Assembly: GCA_030636255.1 (NCBI GenBank)
Contig: DAOVXH010000057.1
Coordinates: 1 to 9,505 of the forward strand
Length of the DNA: 9,505 bases
Direction: 5' to 3'
Origin: Methanomassiliicoccales archaeon
GTDB lineage: Archaea; Thermoplasmatota; Thermoplasmata; SG8-5
Shown here: in pieces, positions 1 to 7,157 of the stretch
Layout: the number at the start of each line of letters is the position of its first letter
How positions within the stretch are numbered: position 1 is the stretch's first letter
Notes under the pieces: generated by a model
What the model was told of the DNA's origin: nothing
Databases searched by the model: none
What the model saw: only the letters and a program-made list of their open reading frames with translations
Program-made: the position numbers and the translations under genes

Positions 1-1
1 C

Positions 2-607
2 TTGTTTGTTGGCCTTACTGCAGCATTCTTCTCTGTTGTTGTGGGAACCCTTGTTGGCCTGGTATCTGGATACTATGGCGGAAACATTGATATGCTGCTC
101 ATGAGAATTACTGATATAGCTCTTACAATTCCATTCTTGCCTATAGTTCTTATCTGGTCCCAGATACAGGGGCAGTCCATCTGGAACATAGTGATTATTC
201 TGGCCTTATTGGGTTGGCCAGGTATTGCAAGGGTGGTCCGTGCTCAGACATTATCTCTAAAAGAAAGGGCATTCATTGATGCAGCCAGGGTATCCGGTTC
301 CAGTGATGCAAAGATAATTCTCAAGCACATAGCACCCAATGTTCTACCCTTCACATTCCTTTACATGACGCTTTTCGTGGCTGGTGCAATCCTCACAGAG
401 GCAGCACTGAGCTATCTGGCACTTGGAGACCCCAAGGTTATTTCATGGGGTAATATGCTTTCAACAATCCAGACAAGCGGTCATTCTCTCATTGCGCCGT
501 GGTGGATGCTGCCACCAGGCCTTTCAATAACAATACTGGCATTGGGCTTCTATCTGGTAGGAAGAGGCGTGGACGAAATAGTGAATCCAAGACTGAGGAG
601 TAGATAA
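2..607 (+). CDS. dppC: Peptide-type ABC transporter permease, DppC/OppC-like (5' partial)
   Basis: C-terminal about 200 residues of an inner-membrane permease of the binding-protein-dependent transport family. The reading frame is open to the left edge, so the true start lies outside; complete relatives are near 290-300 residues, so roughly the first third is missing. Hydrophobic segments are visible at the start (FVGLTAAFFSVVVGTLVGLV), around IALTIPFLPIVLIW, IVIILALLGW, FLYMTLFVAGAILT and ITILALGFYLVG. Between them sits the cytoplasmic EAA loop (RAFIDAARVSG followed by ILKHIAPN), which docks on the ATPases. The end GRGVDEIVNPRLRSR is typical of DppC/OppC. It stops 1 base before the next gene, the DppD-like ATPase, which supports one operon. 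The substrate is probably a di- or oligopeptide, but archaeal members of this family also carry sugars, so substrate is an inference. Confidence 0.9.
   Translation: MFVGLTAAFFSVVVGTLVGLVSGYYGGNIDMLLMRITDIALTIPFLPIVLIWSQIQGQSIWNIVIILALLGWPGIARVVRAQTLSLKERAFIDAARVSGSSDAKIILKHIAPNVLPFTFLYMTLFVAGAILTEAALSYLALGDPKVISWGNMLSTIQTSGHSLIAPWWMLPPGLSITILALGFYLVGRGVDEIVNPRLRSR
595..600 (+). promoter_or_regulatory. Ribosome binding site of the DppD-like gene
   Basis: GAGGAG lies 8 bases before the ATG at 609, inside the last codons of the permease gene. It supports this ATG and tight coupling of the two genes. Confidence 0.6.
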
Positions 608-608
608 T

Positions 609-1622
609 ATGCCGTTGCTGGACGTAAAAGATTTAACATTGAACTTCAAGGTCAAGGAAGGCTGGGTACATGCTGTTGAGGATGTGACCTTCAGCCTCGA
701 ACCCGGTGAAACAATGGGCCTTGTTGGAGAATCCGGCTGCGGAAAAACCCCTCTGGGATATGGAATCACCCAGCTTCTCCCGGACAATGCCTATGTCAAG
801 GGCGGTCAAGTATTTTTCAAGGGTCAGGAAATTTTGAAACCTAGCATGAAAAAGGACGGCAGACTGGATGCCTATACTTCGGAAATGCGGAACCTCAGAT
901 GGGATGAGATATCAATGATATTCCAGGGGGCAATGAATGCCTTCAACCCGGTTTACAAGGTAGGGGACCAGATTATCGAGGCAGTTCGAATTCACAAGAA
1001 AGTTACCAAGCAGGAGGCCATGAAGAGAGTTGTGGAGCTCTACAAGCTGGTTGGTATACCAAAGGACCGTATCAACCATTATCCCCATGAATACAGTGGA
1101 GGAATGCGCCAGAGGGCAATGATAGCCATGGCACTTGTTCACAATCCAAGTCTCATTATCGCAGACGAGCCAACAACTGCGCTGGATGTCATCATGCAAA
1201 GGCGCATCCTGACGGAGATAAACAATATCCAGAAGGAATTTGAAATGGCCATGATAATTATCACCCATGATGTTTCAGTGGTTGCCAATGTGGCTGACAA
1301 GATATGTGTCATGTATGCTGGCCGAATCATGGAATATGGAAAAATCAAGGATGTTTTCAAGCGCTCATCCAATCCTTATACCCAGGCCTTGTTTGCAGGA
1401 TTTCCAAATCTCAGAGGCGAACGGGTGAGATTAACAAGCATTCCAGGCAACCCGCCGAGCCTGGTTGTTCCACCAGAAGGATGCAGGTTCCACCCAAGAT
1501 GCAAGCATGCCAAGGAGATATGTCAGAAAGAGAAACCACCATTCATAGAGCTGCCATCTGGCCAGCGTTCATTATGCCACTTTGCACATGAAGTTCAGGA
1601 CGGAGGTATGGGCAATGAGTGA
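609..1622 (+). CDS. dppD: Peptide-type ABC transporter ATPase, DppD/OppD-like
   Basis: A complete 337-residue ATPase that powers peptide import with the permease upstream and the second ATPase downstream. Visible motifs: Walker A GESGCGKT at residues 40-47, Q-loop FQ at 105-106, signature YSGGMRQR at 162-169, Walker B LIIADE at 182-187 and switch histidine in THD near 220. The C-terminal oligopeptide/dipeptide extension holds four cysteines (about 292, 298, 305 and 323) in the CRFHPRC...C...C pattern; in some OppD proteins such cysteines bind an iron-sulfur cluster, which is possible but not shown here. Residue 48 is Pro (GKTPLG), where most relatives have Ser or Thr; the essential K and T are kept. 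The ATG at 609 follows the permease stop by one base. The length is normal for the family. Confidence 0.95.
   Translation: MPLLDVKDLTLNFKVKEGWVHAVEDVTFSLEPGETMGLVGESGCGKTPLGYGITQLLPDNAYVKGGQVFFKGQEILKPSMKKDGRLDAYTSEMRNLRWDEISMIFQGAMNAFNPVYKVGDQIIEAVRIHKKVTKQEAMKRVVELYKLVGIPKDRINHYPHEYSGGMRQRAMIAMALVHNPSLIIADEPTTALDVIMQRRILTEINNIQKEFEMAMIIITHDVSVVANVADKICVMYAGRIMEYGKIKDVFKRSSNPYTQALFAGFPNLRGERVRLTSIPGNPPSLVVPPEGCRFHPRCKHAKEICQKEKPPFIELPSGQRSLCHFAHEVQDGGMGNE
1602..1607 (+). promoter_or_regulatory. Ribosome binding site that sets the DppF-like start
   Basis: GGAGGT stands 7 bases before the ATG at 1615. It decides between that ATG and earlier in-frame candidates at 1582 (TTG) and 1588 (ATG), which have no comparable site. 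Confidence 0.65.
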
Positions 1623-2691
1623 AGAGCCAATTCTCCAGATAAGGAATCTCAAGAAATATTTCGAAATCAAGCAGGGTCTGCTTTCATTCGGCGCCCCTCA
1701 ACTTCATGTAAAGGCAGTGGACGATGTAACCTTCAATATAGAAAGAGGCAAAATATACGGCCTTGTAGGTGAATCCGGCTGCGGAAAGACCACCACTGGA
1801 AGATGCATTGCCAGGCTGGAGGACCCTACCGAAGGAAGCATATGGTTCAGGGACAGAGATATAGCTGGCATCAAAAAGAAACAGCTTCGCGGATTCCGAA
1901 AGAACATGCAAATGATATTCCAGGACCCCTATGAATCTCTCAATCCAAGGTTTACAGTTCAGCAGACTGTTGGAGACCCTCTGACAGTTCATGAAAAGCA
2001 TCAGAGCCCGGAAGAGCGGCTTACAGCAGTTGTCAAGGCGCTTCAGGATGCAGGTCTGAAAAACCCCCAGGATATGCTGGAGCGTTATCCCCATGAATTA
2101 AGTGGCGGCCAGAGGCAGAGGGTGGCAATAGCCCGTGCCCTTGTGGTTGACCCCCTGTTCATTGTGGCAGATGAGCCAGTGTCCATGCTGGATGTTTCCA
2201 TCCGTGCCGGTGTAATGAACCTCATGCTGGACCTCAAGGAAAAGTTCCGCATCGCGTACCTGTTCGTAACCCATGATGTGGCAATAGCCAGATATATGTC
2301 AGATAATCTTGGAGTCATGTACCTGGGAAATCTTGTGGAAACCGCCGAGACCGATACCCTGATAAACAATCCAACACACCCCTATACCAGGGCATTGCTG
2401 GCTGCTGTTCCAATACCTGACCCGGACTATGACTGGGTTGATGTGCCAATCAAGGGAGATATTCCCAGTCCAATTAATTTACCAAGTGGCTGTAGATTCC
2501 ATCCAAGATGCGTGTGGGCCAAGGATATATGCAAGGAGAAGGACCCGGAGAACATCGAGGTTGCCACAGGTCACTTTGTGAAATGCTGGTTTGCCGAAGA
2601 TATGTATGGTAATGAAGCACCACCTCCGCCTCCTGAGATAAATCTGCCGAATGAATCCTCCCAGGATGAGGAAATAGTCGATGAAATTTAA
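1615..2691 (+). CDS. dppF: Peptide-type ABC transporter ATPase, DppF/OppF-like
   Basis: Second ATPase of the importer, 358 residues from the ATG at 1615, which overlaps the end of the DppD-like gene by 8 bases. Motifs: Walker A GESGCGKT at 52-59, canonical signature LSGGQRQR at 162-169, Walker B FIVADE at 182-187 and switch histidine in VTHD near 220. The C-terminal extension repeats the cysteine pattern of its partner (C293, C299, C306 and C324). After the family domain it carries a tail of about 25 residues with a run of five prolines (APPPPPE) and an acidic end (SSQDEEIVDEI), which most DppF proteins lack. The next gene starts inside its last codons. The ATPase role is certain; the transported substrate is inferred from the family. 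Confidence 0.95.
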   Translation: MSEEPILQIRNLKKYFEIKQGLLSFGAPQLHVKAVDDVTFNIERGKIYGLVGESGCGKTTTGRCIARLEDPTEGSIWFRDRDIAGIKKKQLRGFRKNMQMIFQDPYESLNPRFTVQQTVGDPLTVHEKHQSPEERLTAVVKALQDAGLKNPQDMLERYPHELSGGQRQRVAIARALVVDPLFIVADEPVSMLDVSIRAGVMNLMLDLKEKFRIAYLFVTHDVAIARYMSDNLGVMYLGNLVETAETDTLINNPTHPYTRALLAAVPIPDPDYDWVDVPIKGDIPSPINLPSGCRFHPRCVWAKDICKEKDPENIEVATGHFVKCWFAEDMYGNEAPPPPPEINLPNESSQDEEIVDEI

Positions 2692-3346
2692 TGATATTAA
2701 CTTCAAAAAGCTGGTCTGGGCGTTTATGGCCATCTTATTTTCCATATCTCTGATACTGTCTGTCATAACTGCATATAATTATACGGAAATCGCCAAGGCC
2801 AGAATTTTGGCAGACATTTCCACAGAAGCATTGCCAGATGTGAGATATGATTCTGCTGGCAATATGGAATCTGTGAACATGAGCATTGAATTCACAATAA
2901 ACAATCCCAGCCAGAAGGAGCTAAAGATCTGGATTTTAAATTACAAGGGTTGGCTCAGGGACCTGCCCCTGGAGGATAATCCTAGCCTGAGCAGATGGAT
3001 GATAGACGGCAAGCTCCCTGTCAATGATACAGAGCAGAGATATTATCCTGTTTTTGTGGCCAGCTATTCCTTTGATACACCTGCAATACTTGTTGAGCCA
3101 GAGTCCAGTATAACAATTACAAGGTATATAGAACTCAACTGGACCGTTGATTTCACAATAATGAAAACTGTAAGCGATATATACAATTATTCTAATGGAG
3201 AAAATTTGGACTGGTATGATTATTCCTCTGCCATAATATTCATTCAGGATATTCCTTCTTATTCTGGGCCTGACAATGACGCAAATGTCATCCGCAGATA
3301 CCTGGGCATTGACCTGACACCTGGAGTAGGGGGTGTTGGCAGATGA
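2681..3346 (+). CDS. Bitopic membrane protein with external beta-rich domain, function unknown
   Basis: 221 residues; not recognised with certainty. A short basic N-terminus (FKK) precedes one hydrophobic segment at about residues 11-31, then a mostly hydrophilic domain rich in beta-forming stretches. Five N-glycosylation sequons (N33, N66, N115, N153 and N169) lie after the membrane segment and fit an outside location. The pattern SIEFTINNPSQKELKIWILNYKG resembles the start of LEA2/LEA14-like folds, where a strand leads into an N-P turn; this is only a guess. The start ATG at 2681 overlaps the dppF-like gene by 11 bases, with GGATGAGG just upstream, so translation is probably coupled to the transporter. 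A signal-anchored accessory subunit of the importer or an envelope protein are both possible. Confidence 0.8.
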   Translation: MKFNDINFKKLVWAFMAILFSISLILSVITAYNYTEIAKARILADISTEALPDVRYDSAGNMESVNMSIEFTINNPSQKELKIWILNYKGWLRDLPLEDNPSLSRWMIDGKLPVNDTEQRYYPVFVASYSFDTPAILVEPESSITITRYIELNWTVDFTIMKTVSDIYNYSNGENLDWYDYSSAIIFIQDIPSYSGPDNDANVIRRYLGIDLTPGVGGVGR

Positions 3347-3813
3347 ACATATCCGAGATGATAAAGAGCCTCACCAGCAGGGATTTCTTGAAAATAATAG
3401 CAGTTCATCTAATGCTTGGCCTGTTCATGGGATACCTGTTCTTCTACAATGTGTTCTATTATTTTTCGGCGCCATTTGACTCTCCCATATCTGCCTGGGT
3501 TTTATTACTATCTTTCAGCATCATCGGTGTGCTGATAGGCTATCTATTCCCTGACCCACGGATAGTAATGGCCAGTTCTGTCACATTACCAATGACCGGG
3601 GCTTTCTTTTGCTTCCTGATATTCATAAGCCCGACATTTTCAACTGAGATTATATCCAGTAACCTTTCAGATGATTTGTTCATACTGGCAAGGCTAATTC
3701 TGGTGAATCTAATTCTGTCATTCCTTGTGATATTTGTTACCAGCTTCATTTCACTTTATTTCTTTGATGCAGAATACGATGATGATGACCCATTTGCTGA
3801 CACTGATAATTGA
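3343..3813 (+). CDS. Small polytopic membrane protein, function unknown
   Basis: 156 residues with about four membrane segments (near 17-37, 50-70, 77-97 and 112-140) and a strongly acidic C-terminal tail (DAEYDDDDPFADTDN). The ATG overlaps the stop of the preceding gene as ATGA, and GGGGGTG lies 7 bases upstream, so the two membrane proteins are very likely made together. No catalytic motif or known family is recognised. The position at the end of a peptide-transporter operon suggests a membrane partner of the single-span protein upstream, but this rests on context alone. Base composition and codon style match the neighbours. Confidence 0.8.
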   Translation: MNISEMIKSLTSRDFLKIIAVHLMLGLFMGYLFFYNVFYYFSAPFDSPISAWVLLLSFSIIGVLIGYLFPDPRIVMASSVTLPMTGAFFCFLIFISPTFSTEIISSNLSDDLFILARLILVNLILSFLVIFVTSFISLYFFDAEYDDDDPFADTDN

Positions 3814-3840
3814 AATCTAAATCTCATGTCCAAAGTATGC

Positions 3841-3853
3841 AAAATTATTTATG
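3841..3853 (+). promoter_or_regulatory. Possible archaeal TATA box for the zinc-ribbon/TPR gene
   Basis: AAAATTATTTATG in the 111-base gap after the membrane-protein pair resembles an archaeal TATA element. Transcription would start about 25 bases on, near 3875, leaving a leader of about 50 bases before the ATG at 3925. The rest of the gap shows nothing else notable. Confidence 0.35.
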
Positions 3854-3924
3854 CCTGCCAGATGTTCAAGTTTGGTAATAAAAAATATCTCTGGAGAAAT
3901 ACCTGGCTTTGTGAGTTTGATTGA

Positions 3925-5613
3925 ATGGCTATTAAGAACATAAAGGAAAGATTGGAAGGTTCATACCGACTTGTCCGAATAAGGAAAATAAAGACAATAT
4001 TCTTTGTCATCCAGATAATAATAGCCATGGTTCTGGGGCTTATTGTTGCCTTCTTCATGGGAATGAGGCCAGACCCACTGTATTTTCCTATGGACTCTTT
4101 CGTGTTTATTCTCTTGATATTTGCCATGATAATGTCTGTTGAGGCCATTTATTTCAAGGCACTGGAGATTAAATTTACCCGTAACAAGAGTAGAAAATTT
4201 CTGGTGGCCAGGAACTCCATTCGGCGCTCCTCAGTAATAATAGGAGCCAGTGCAATGCTTATCATATTCCTTTTGGCCCCATATACCCAGGATTATCTTG
4301 CAGACTCCCATGGACCAAATGATATCGTAGATATAGGCATATTAGATTCCACCAGAGTGACATTTGATTCACAGGATAGATTTGGACTGACCCGTGCAGA
4401 CCGCATCACAATAACGCTATCTGGACCCTGCAATATTAGTCTGGTCAAGGATGGTATAGGAATCTGGGAACCAACACAACTTGACACAACTTTTCAATGG
4501 TCTGGTATGAATGATCGTGATTCCTCCTTTGGAGAGGTAGCATTGTTTGTGGAAAATCAGAATCCCTATACTGTAACACTTGATTATGAAGTAAATTCCC
4601 AGGTCTCACCATTCATTTCACTTTACTTCCCGGCAATGGGCCTGGCATTTATCATTGTTCAGTTTGCAGCCATTGCCATAATGTACCCAATAAGGGAAAA
4701 ATATGCATCTTCATCAATTTACAGCAAGAAGTATGTTGCCAAGACAGGAGCTGGTGAATACACAATATCGTCAAAGGAGATAACAAAGAAGGAAGAAGAG
4801 GAACAGGTCCTTCTGGACAGCACACTGGACCTTGAAATGCCACCGCCTCCACCTCCAAAGCCAAAGGCACAGGCCAAGAAGGCGGTTCCACCGCCACCTC
4901 CCGAGGAAGTGGAGATGGCCAGGGCAAAGGGCAAGGTAGATGATGATCTCATAGAAGAGGAAGATATCAAGTGCGCCAACTGCGGTGAACTTAACAGCGC
5001 CCATTCTGCAATCTGCTTCTCCTGCGGCCAGGAATTACTGACAGCCGGGGCAAAGAGAATCGACCCAGAAGCATATCTCAGGAAGGGAATGAACTTTGTC
5101 AGTGCCGGAAAGTATGACGATGCAATGACCTGCTTTGATGAGGTTCTGAAGCATGATAGGGCCCATGAAAAAACCCTTGTGCAGAAAGGCCTGGTATTGC
5201 ACAAACTTGGAAAGTGGGGCTCTGCGGTCCAGTATGTTAATACCGCCCTGAAGCTCAATCCACAAAATATTGAAGCATTGCTCCTTAAGGCAGATATCCT
5301 TGATAGCAGGGACCGCCAGGACAAATCAATGGAAGTTTACAGCCAGATACTTTCAATTGACCCGGACAATGCCCTTGCCAAGTCAAAGATGGAGCAGGTA
5401 AGCGAGGAAGTAGTTCTGGAGGATATTGAAGACGTTCTTGAGCAGTTCATGTGCATACCCGGAGTCGGCCTGGCCAGGGCAACAACCCTGTATGATGTAG
5501 GATACACATCCATTGCCTTATTGAAGACAGCTTCGGAAGAGCAACTTGCAGCCATTAAGGGAATCAGCAAGGGACTGGCCAAGAAGATAAAGAAAGGACT
5601 TGAAGTCCAGTAG
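3925..5613 (+). CDS. Membrane protein with cytoplasmic zinc-ribbon, TPR and helix-hairpin-helix tail
   Basis: 562 residues in a mosaic layout. Hydrophobic segments at about 25-47, 57-77 and 101-119 are followed by a predicted external beta-rich stretch (about 120-230) and a fourth segment at 232-254. The inside tail begins with a charged linker and two proline runs (305-311 and 322-326). A zinc ribbon follows, with CxxC pairs C350/C353 and C364/C367 (CANCGE...CFSCGQ). Three TPR units (about 383-484) come next (GKYDDAMTCFDEVLKHD, GKWGSAVQYVNTALKLNP, YSQILSIDPDNALA), then a helix-hairpin-helix pair at 508-560 (IPGVGLARATTLYDVGY, IKGISKGLAKKI). TPRs bind proteins, and this HhH type binds DNA or acts in protein contacts, so a membrane-anchored scaffold is likely; no enzyme motif is seen. 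The frame has a stop just before the ATG, which fixes the start, but no good ribosome site precedes it. The order of parts recalls Thermoplasmatota proteins, an impression from memory. Confidence 0.85.
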   Translation: MAIKNIKERLEGSYRLVRIRKIKTIFFVIQIIIAMVLGLIVAFFMGMRPDPLYFPMDSFVFILLIFAMIMSVEAIYFKALEIKFTRNKSRKFLVARNSIRRSSVIIGASAMLIIFLLAPYTQDYLADSHGPNDIVDIGILDSTRVTFDSQDRFGLTRADRITITLSGPCNISLVKDGIGIWEPTQLDTTFQWSGMNDRDSSFGEVALFVENQNPYTVTLDYEVNSQVSPFISLYFPAMGLAFIIVQFAAIAIMYPIREKYASSSIYSKKYVAKTGAGEYTISSKEITKKEEEEQVLLDSTLDLEMPPPPPPKPKAQAKKAVPPPPPEEVEMARAKGKVDDDLIEEEDIKCANCGELNSAHSAICFSCGQELLTAGAKRIDPEAYLRKGMNFVSAGKYDDAMTCFDEVLKHDRAHEKTLVQKGLVLHKLGKWGSAVQYVNTALKLNPQNIEALLLKADILDSRDRQDKSMEVYSQILSIDPDNALAKSKMEQVSEEVVLEDIEDVLEQFMCIPGVGLARATTLYDVGYTSIALLKTASEEQLAAIKGISKGLAKKIKKGLEVQ

Positions 5614-5694
5614 GCTTCAAGACTGGCATTTTACAGTAACATGCCTAGTCTGAATCACAACTTATCTCAGCTTGAGGGCGGGGTACTGCAATTA

Positions 5695-5703
5695 TTTTAT
5701 AAG
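5695..5703 (+). promoter_or_regulatory. Archaeal TATA box upstream of the TIR-like gene
   Basis: TTTTATAAG is close to the archaeal consensus. The expected start of transcription is about 25 bases downstream, near 5725, just before the hairpin cluster. A second, weaker AT-rich candidate (AGTATAGATAA, 5867-5877) lies nearer the gene and would give a short leader. Confidence 0.5.
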
Positions 5704-5743
5704 TGAGTGACAGGCATATTATCGTCAAAAAGACAGATTGAAA

Positions 5744-5758
5744 TCCCTGTTTTAGGGA
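5744..5758 (+). repeat. Hairpin A in the TIR leader
   Basis: TCCCT-GTTTT-AGGGA forms a 5-bp stem with a 5-base loop. It is one base away from the next, stronger hairpin, so the two would stack in an RNA. Confidence 0.5.
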
Positions 5759-5759
5759 A

Positions 5760-5778
5760 CCTCGGTCGAAGGCCGGGG
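5760..5778 (+). ncRNA. Strong hairpin B in the TIR leader (candidate structured RNA)
   Basis: CCTCGGTC-GAA-GGCCGGGG pairs over 8 bp around a GAA loop. Two of the pairs are T-G, which are allowed G-U pairs in RNA read from the + strand but become A-C mismatches in RNA from the other strand. This favours a + strand transcript, the same direction as the TIR-like gene. The 3' arm runs into a nine-G tract (5775-5783), so the pairing register can slide. No known RNA family is recognised. Confidence 0.4.
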
Positions 5779-5801
5779 GGGGGTCAGAACCTCAACAATC
5801 A

Positions 5802-5826
5802 ACCCTAGTAAAATAGGTGCTAGGGT
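5802..5826 (+). repeat. Hairpin C in the TIR leader, carrying the inverted 10-mer
   Basis: ACCCTAG and CTAGGGT pair over 7 bp around an 11-base loop. The loop and 3' arm include AGGTGCTAGG (5815-5824), the reverse complement of a 10-mer present twice at the far side of the TIR-like gene. Confidence 0.5.
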
Positions 5827-5852
5827 CTAGTTGCTTATGATATTAAGAATTG

Positions 5853-5873
5853 CTATGCTAAATAACAGTATAG
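5853..5873 (+). repeat. Weak hairpin D in the TIR leader
   Basis: CTATGCT and AGTATAG pair over 7 bp (one G-T) around a 7-base loop. It is AT-rich and overlaps the alternative promoter candidate, so it may be chance. Confidence 0.25.
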
Positions 5874-5912
5874 ATAAACTAATAAGGTTGTGTGCCCGTT
5901 AGTAGCTAATTA

Positions 5913-5924
5913 GGAGAGAGGTGG
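5913..5924 (+). promoter_or_regulatory. Ribosome binding site that sets the TIR-like start
   Basis: GGAGAGAGGTGG holds GAGGTG 6 bases before the ATG at 5930. The in-frame GTG at 5921 lies inside this site, which argues for the ATG. Confidence 0.65.
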
Positions 5925-5929
5925 AAGAA

Positions 5930-7018
5930 ATGGCTGAAAAGAAAAGCAGTGAAGTGAAAAAAACTAAGAATATAAGGGTACCACAAAGTGATTTTCCTGC
6001 ATATCCGCTTGAATATGCTTTAAAAATCTCGCAGTCGATTTGGGACAATTTTGCTGGCAAAGGTGGTGCACCTCATGATATTGCAATGGCATTGGATATG
6101 TCTCCGACTAGTGGAACATGGCGAGGATTGTGTGGTTCTTCGACAGCTTATGGCTTAACTGAGGGCGGTTATGGTGCAAAACAGATTATTTTGACACCTC
6201 TTGGTAAAAGAATTGTTGCCCCAACCACTGAGGGCGATGATATACTGGCAAAATCTGAAGCAATCCTTCAGCCAAAGATTATGAATGAATTTTTTCAAAA
6301 ATACAATAAAGCTAAATTTCCAAATGATACTATAATTAAAAATATTTTAGTTTCAATGGGATTGCCAAAAGATCGTGCTTCAAAAGCCAGAGATATTTTA
6401 GAAAAGAATGGAAGATATGTTGGTGTAATAAAAAATACGAAAACAGGATTGTTTGTTGCACTATATTCCCAGAATCAGCCTATGACCGTCGCCCAGCCAG
6501 CAGATAATTCATCGAATCCTGACATGGATATTGACTCATTTGCACAATCAATTTCAGAAAAACCTGTCGAAAGAAGCTCGGAGGCAATCGTACCTCAAAA
6601 TAATAAAGTTTATATTAGTCATGGAAAAAATACTAAAATTGCAGATCAATTAAAAGAAATATTGAAGTTTGGGAAATTTGATCCAATCATATCAATTGAA
6701 AGAGAATCAACTTCAATTCCAGTCCCAGAAAAAGTATTTAAAGACATGCGAGATTGTTTTGCAGGTGTAATTCACGTTATGAGAGAAGGAGAATTGTTAG
6801 ATGCGAAAGGTAATCAACATGTCCACATTAATCAAAATGTTCTCATAGAAATTGGAGCTGCCATTGGTTTATATGGTAGCAAAGGCTTTGTCCTTTTAGT
6901 AGAGAACGGAGTAAAGCTACCATCTAATTTGCAGGGCTTATATAAGTGTGAATATGAAGGTGATTCATTAGACTATGCGGCAACAATGAAACTTCTTAAA
7001 GTATTCAACGAATTATAA
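5930..7018 (+). CDS. TIR-like (CAP12/Pycsar-type) protein with N-terminal winged-helix-like region
   Basis: 362 residues. The C-terminal part (about 226-362) fits the TIR-like family of predicted nucleotide-binding proteins, known from CBASS and Pycsar effectors. It opens with KVYISHGKNTKIADQLKEIL, where the usual form is VFIVHGHD, and has the central QNVLIEIGAAIGLYG block at 302-316. E307 sits where the family has its conserved, likely catalytic, glutamate (NVIFELG in relatives). Then come FVLLVENGVKLPSNLQGL and a final helix. Such domains cleave NAD when activated; activity here is inferred. The N-terminal part (about 24-180) reads like a winged-helix region (LEYALKISQSIWDNFAGKGG, YGLTEGGYGAKQIILTPLGKRIVAP) and may sense the trigger or bind nucleic acid. 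A polar linker (about 183-222) joins the parts. The gene is far AT-richer than its neighbours (hand count: 12 of 60 G+C at 6301-6360 against 30 of 60 at 5041-5100), a sign of transfer. No cyclase, STING or other partner gene is beside it. Starting at GTG 5921 would add three residues. Confidence 0.8.
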   Translation: MAEKKSSEVKKTKNIRVPQSDFPAYPLEYALKISQSIWDNFAGKGGAPHDIAMALDMSPTSGTWRGLCGSSTAYGLTEGGYGAKQIILTPLGKRIVAPTTEGDDILAKSEAILQPKIMNEFFQKYNKAKFPNDTIIKNILVSMGLPKDRASKARDILEKNGRYVGVIKNTKTGLFVALYSQNQPMTVAQPADNSSNPDMDIDSFAQSISEKPVERSSEAIVPQNNKVYISHGKNTKIADQLKEILKFGKFDPIISIERESTSIPVPEKVFKDMRDCFAGVIHVMREGELLDAKGNQHVHINQNVLIEIGAAIGLYGSKGFVLLVENGVKLPSNLQGLYKCEYEGDSLDYAATMKLLKVFNEL

Positions 7019-7050
7019 ATTCTCAGCGCCCCGAGCAGGTAGGGTACGTG

Positions 7051-7116
7051 GAGAAAACTTGTTTTCGTTACTAGAGGAACCTCTGATTCCTTGTAGGCCA
7101 GTGCAGGGACACAAGG
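7051..7116. repeat. Cluster of short hairpins downstream of the TIR-like gene
   Basis: Three inverted repeats follow each other: GAAAAC-TT-GTTTTC (7053-7066), AGAGG-AA-CCTCT (7073-7084) and CCTTGT...ACAAGG (7089-7094 with 7111-7116, 16-base loop). There is no U-run after them, so a simple terminator is unlikely for any single one. Confidence 0.4.
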
Positions 7117-7157
7117 TTAGGGGAGATAAGGTATCAAAAACACATATCATTTTCTAA

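Larger units (their letters stand above)
5614..5929 (+). other. 316-base non-coding region upstream of the TIR-like gene, rich in hairpins
   Basis: No convincing open frame is seen on either strand. The region holds a good TATA-like box (5695-5703), three hairpins in a row (5744-5758, 5760-5778 and 5802-5826), a run of nine G, a weaker hairpin (5853-5873) and the ribosome site of the TIR-like gene. No tRNA or known RNA gene is recognised. If transcription begins near 5725, the TIR-like mRNA has a structured leader of about 200 bases, or a separate small RNA is made here. Confidence 0.6.

Noticed and set aside
4719..5324. Long antisense open frame inside the zinc-ribbon/TPR gene
   Set aside because: Low-complexity Ser/Gly-rich product opposite a gene with clear domains; a shadow of its codon use.
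5735..5760. CRISPR repeat-like words (ATTGAAAT and the TCCCT/AGGGA hairpin)
   Set aside because: Only one copy is present, with no spacer-repeat pattern.
5890..5896. GTGTG as a group II intron 5' end
   Set aside because: No domain V-like hairpin and no reverse transcriptase or maturase; the gene inside is a TIR-like protein.
5921..5923. GTG as the start of the TIR-like gene
   Set aside because: It overlaps the best ribosome site; the ATG at 5930 has the right spacing.
5614..5929. Retron-type RNA beside an effector
   Set aside because: There is no reverse transcriptase in the window, and the hairpins do not match a known retron layout.
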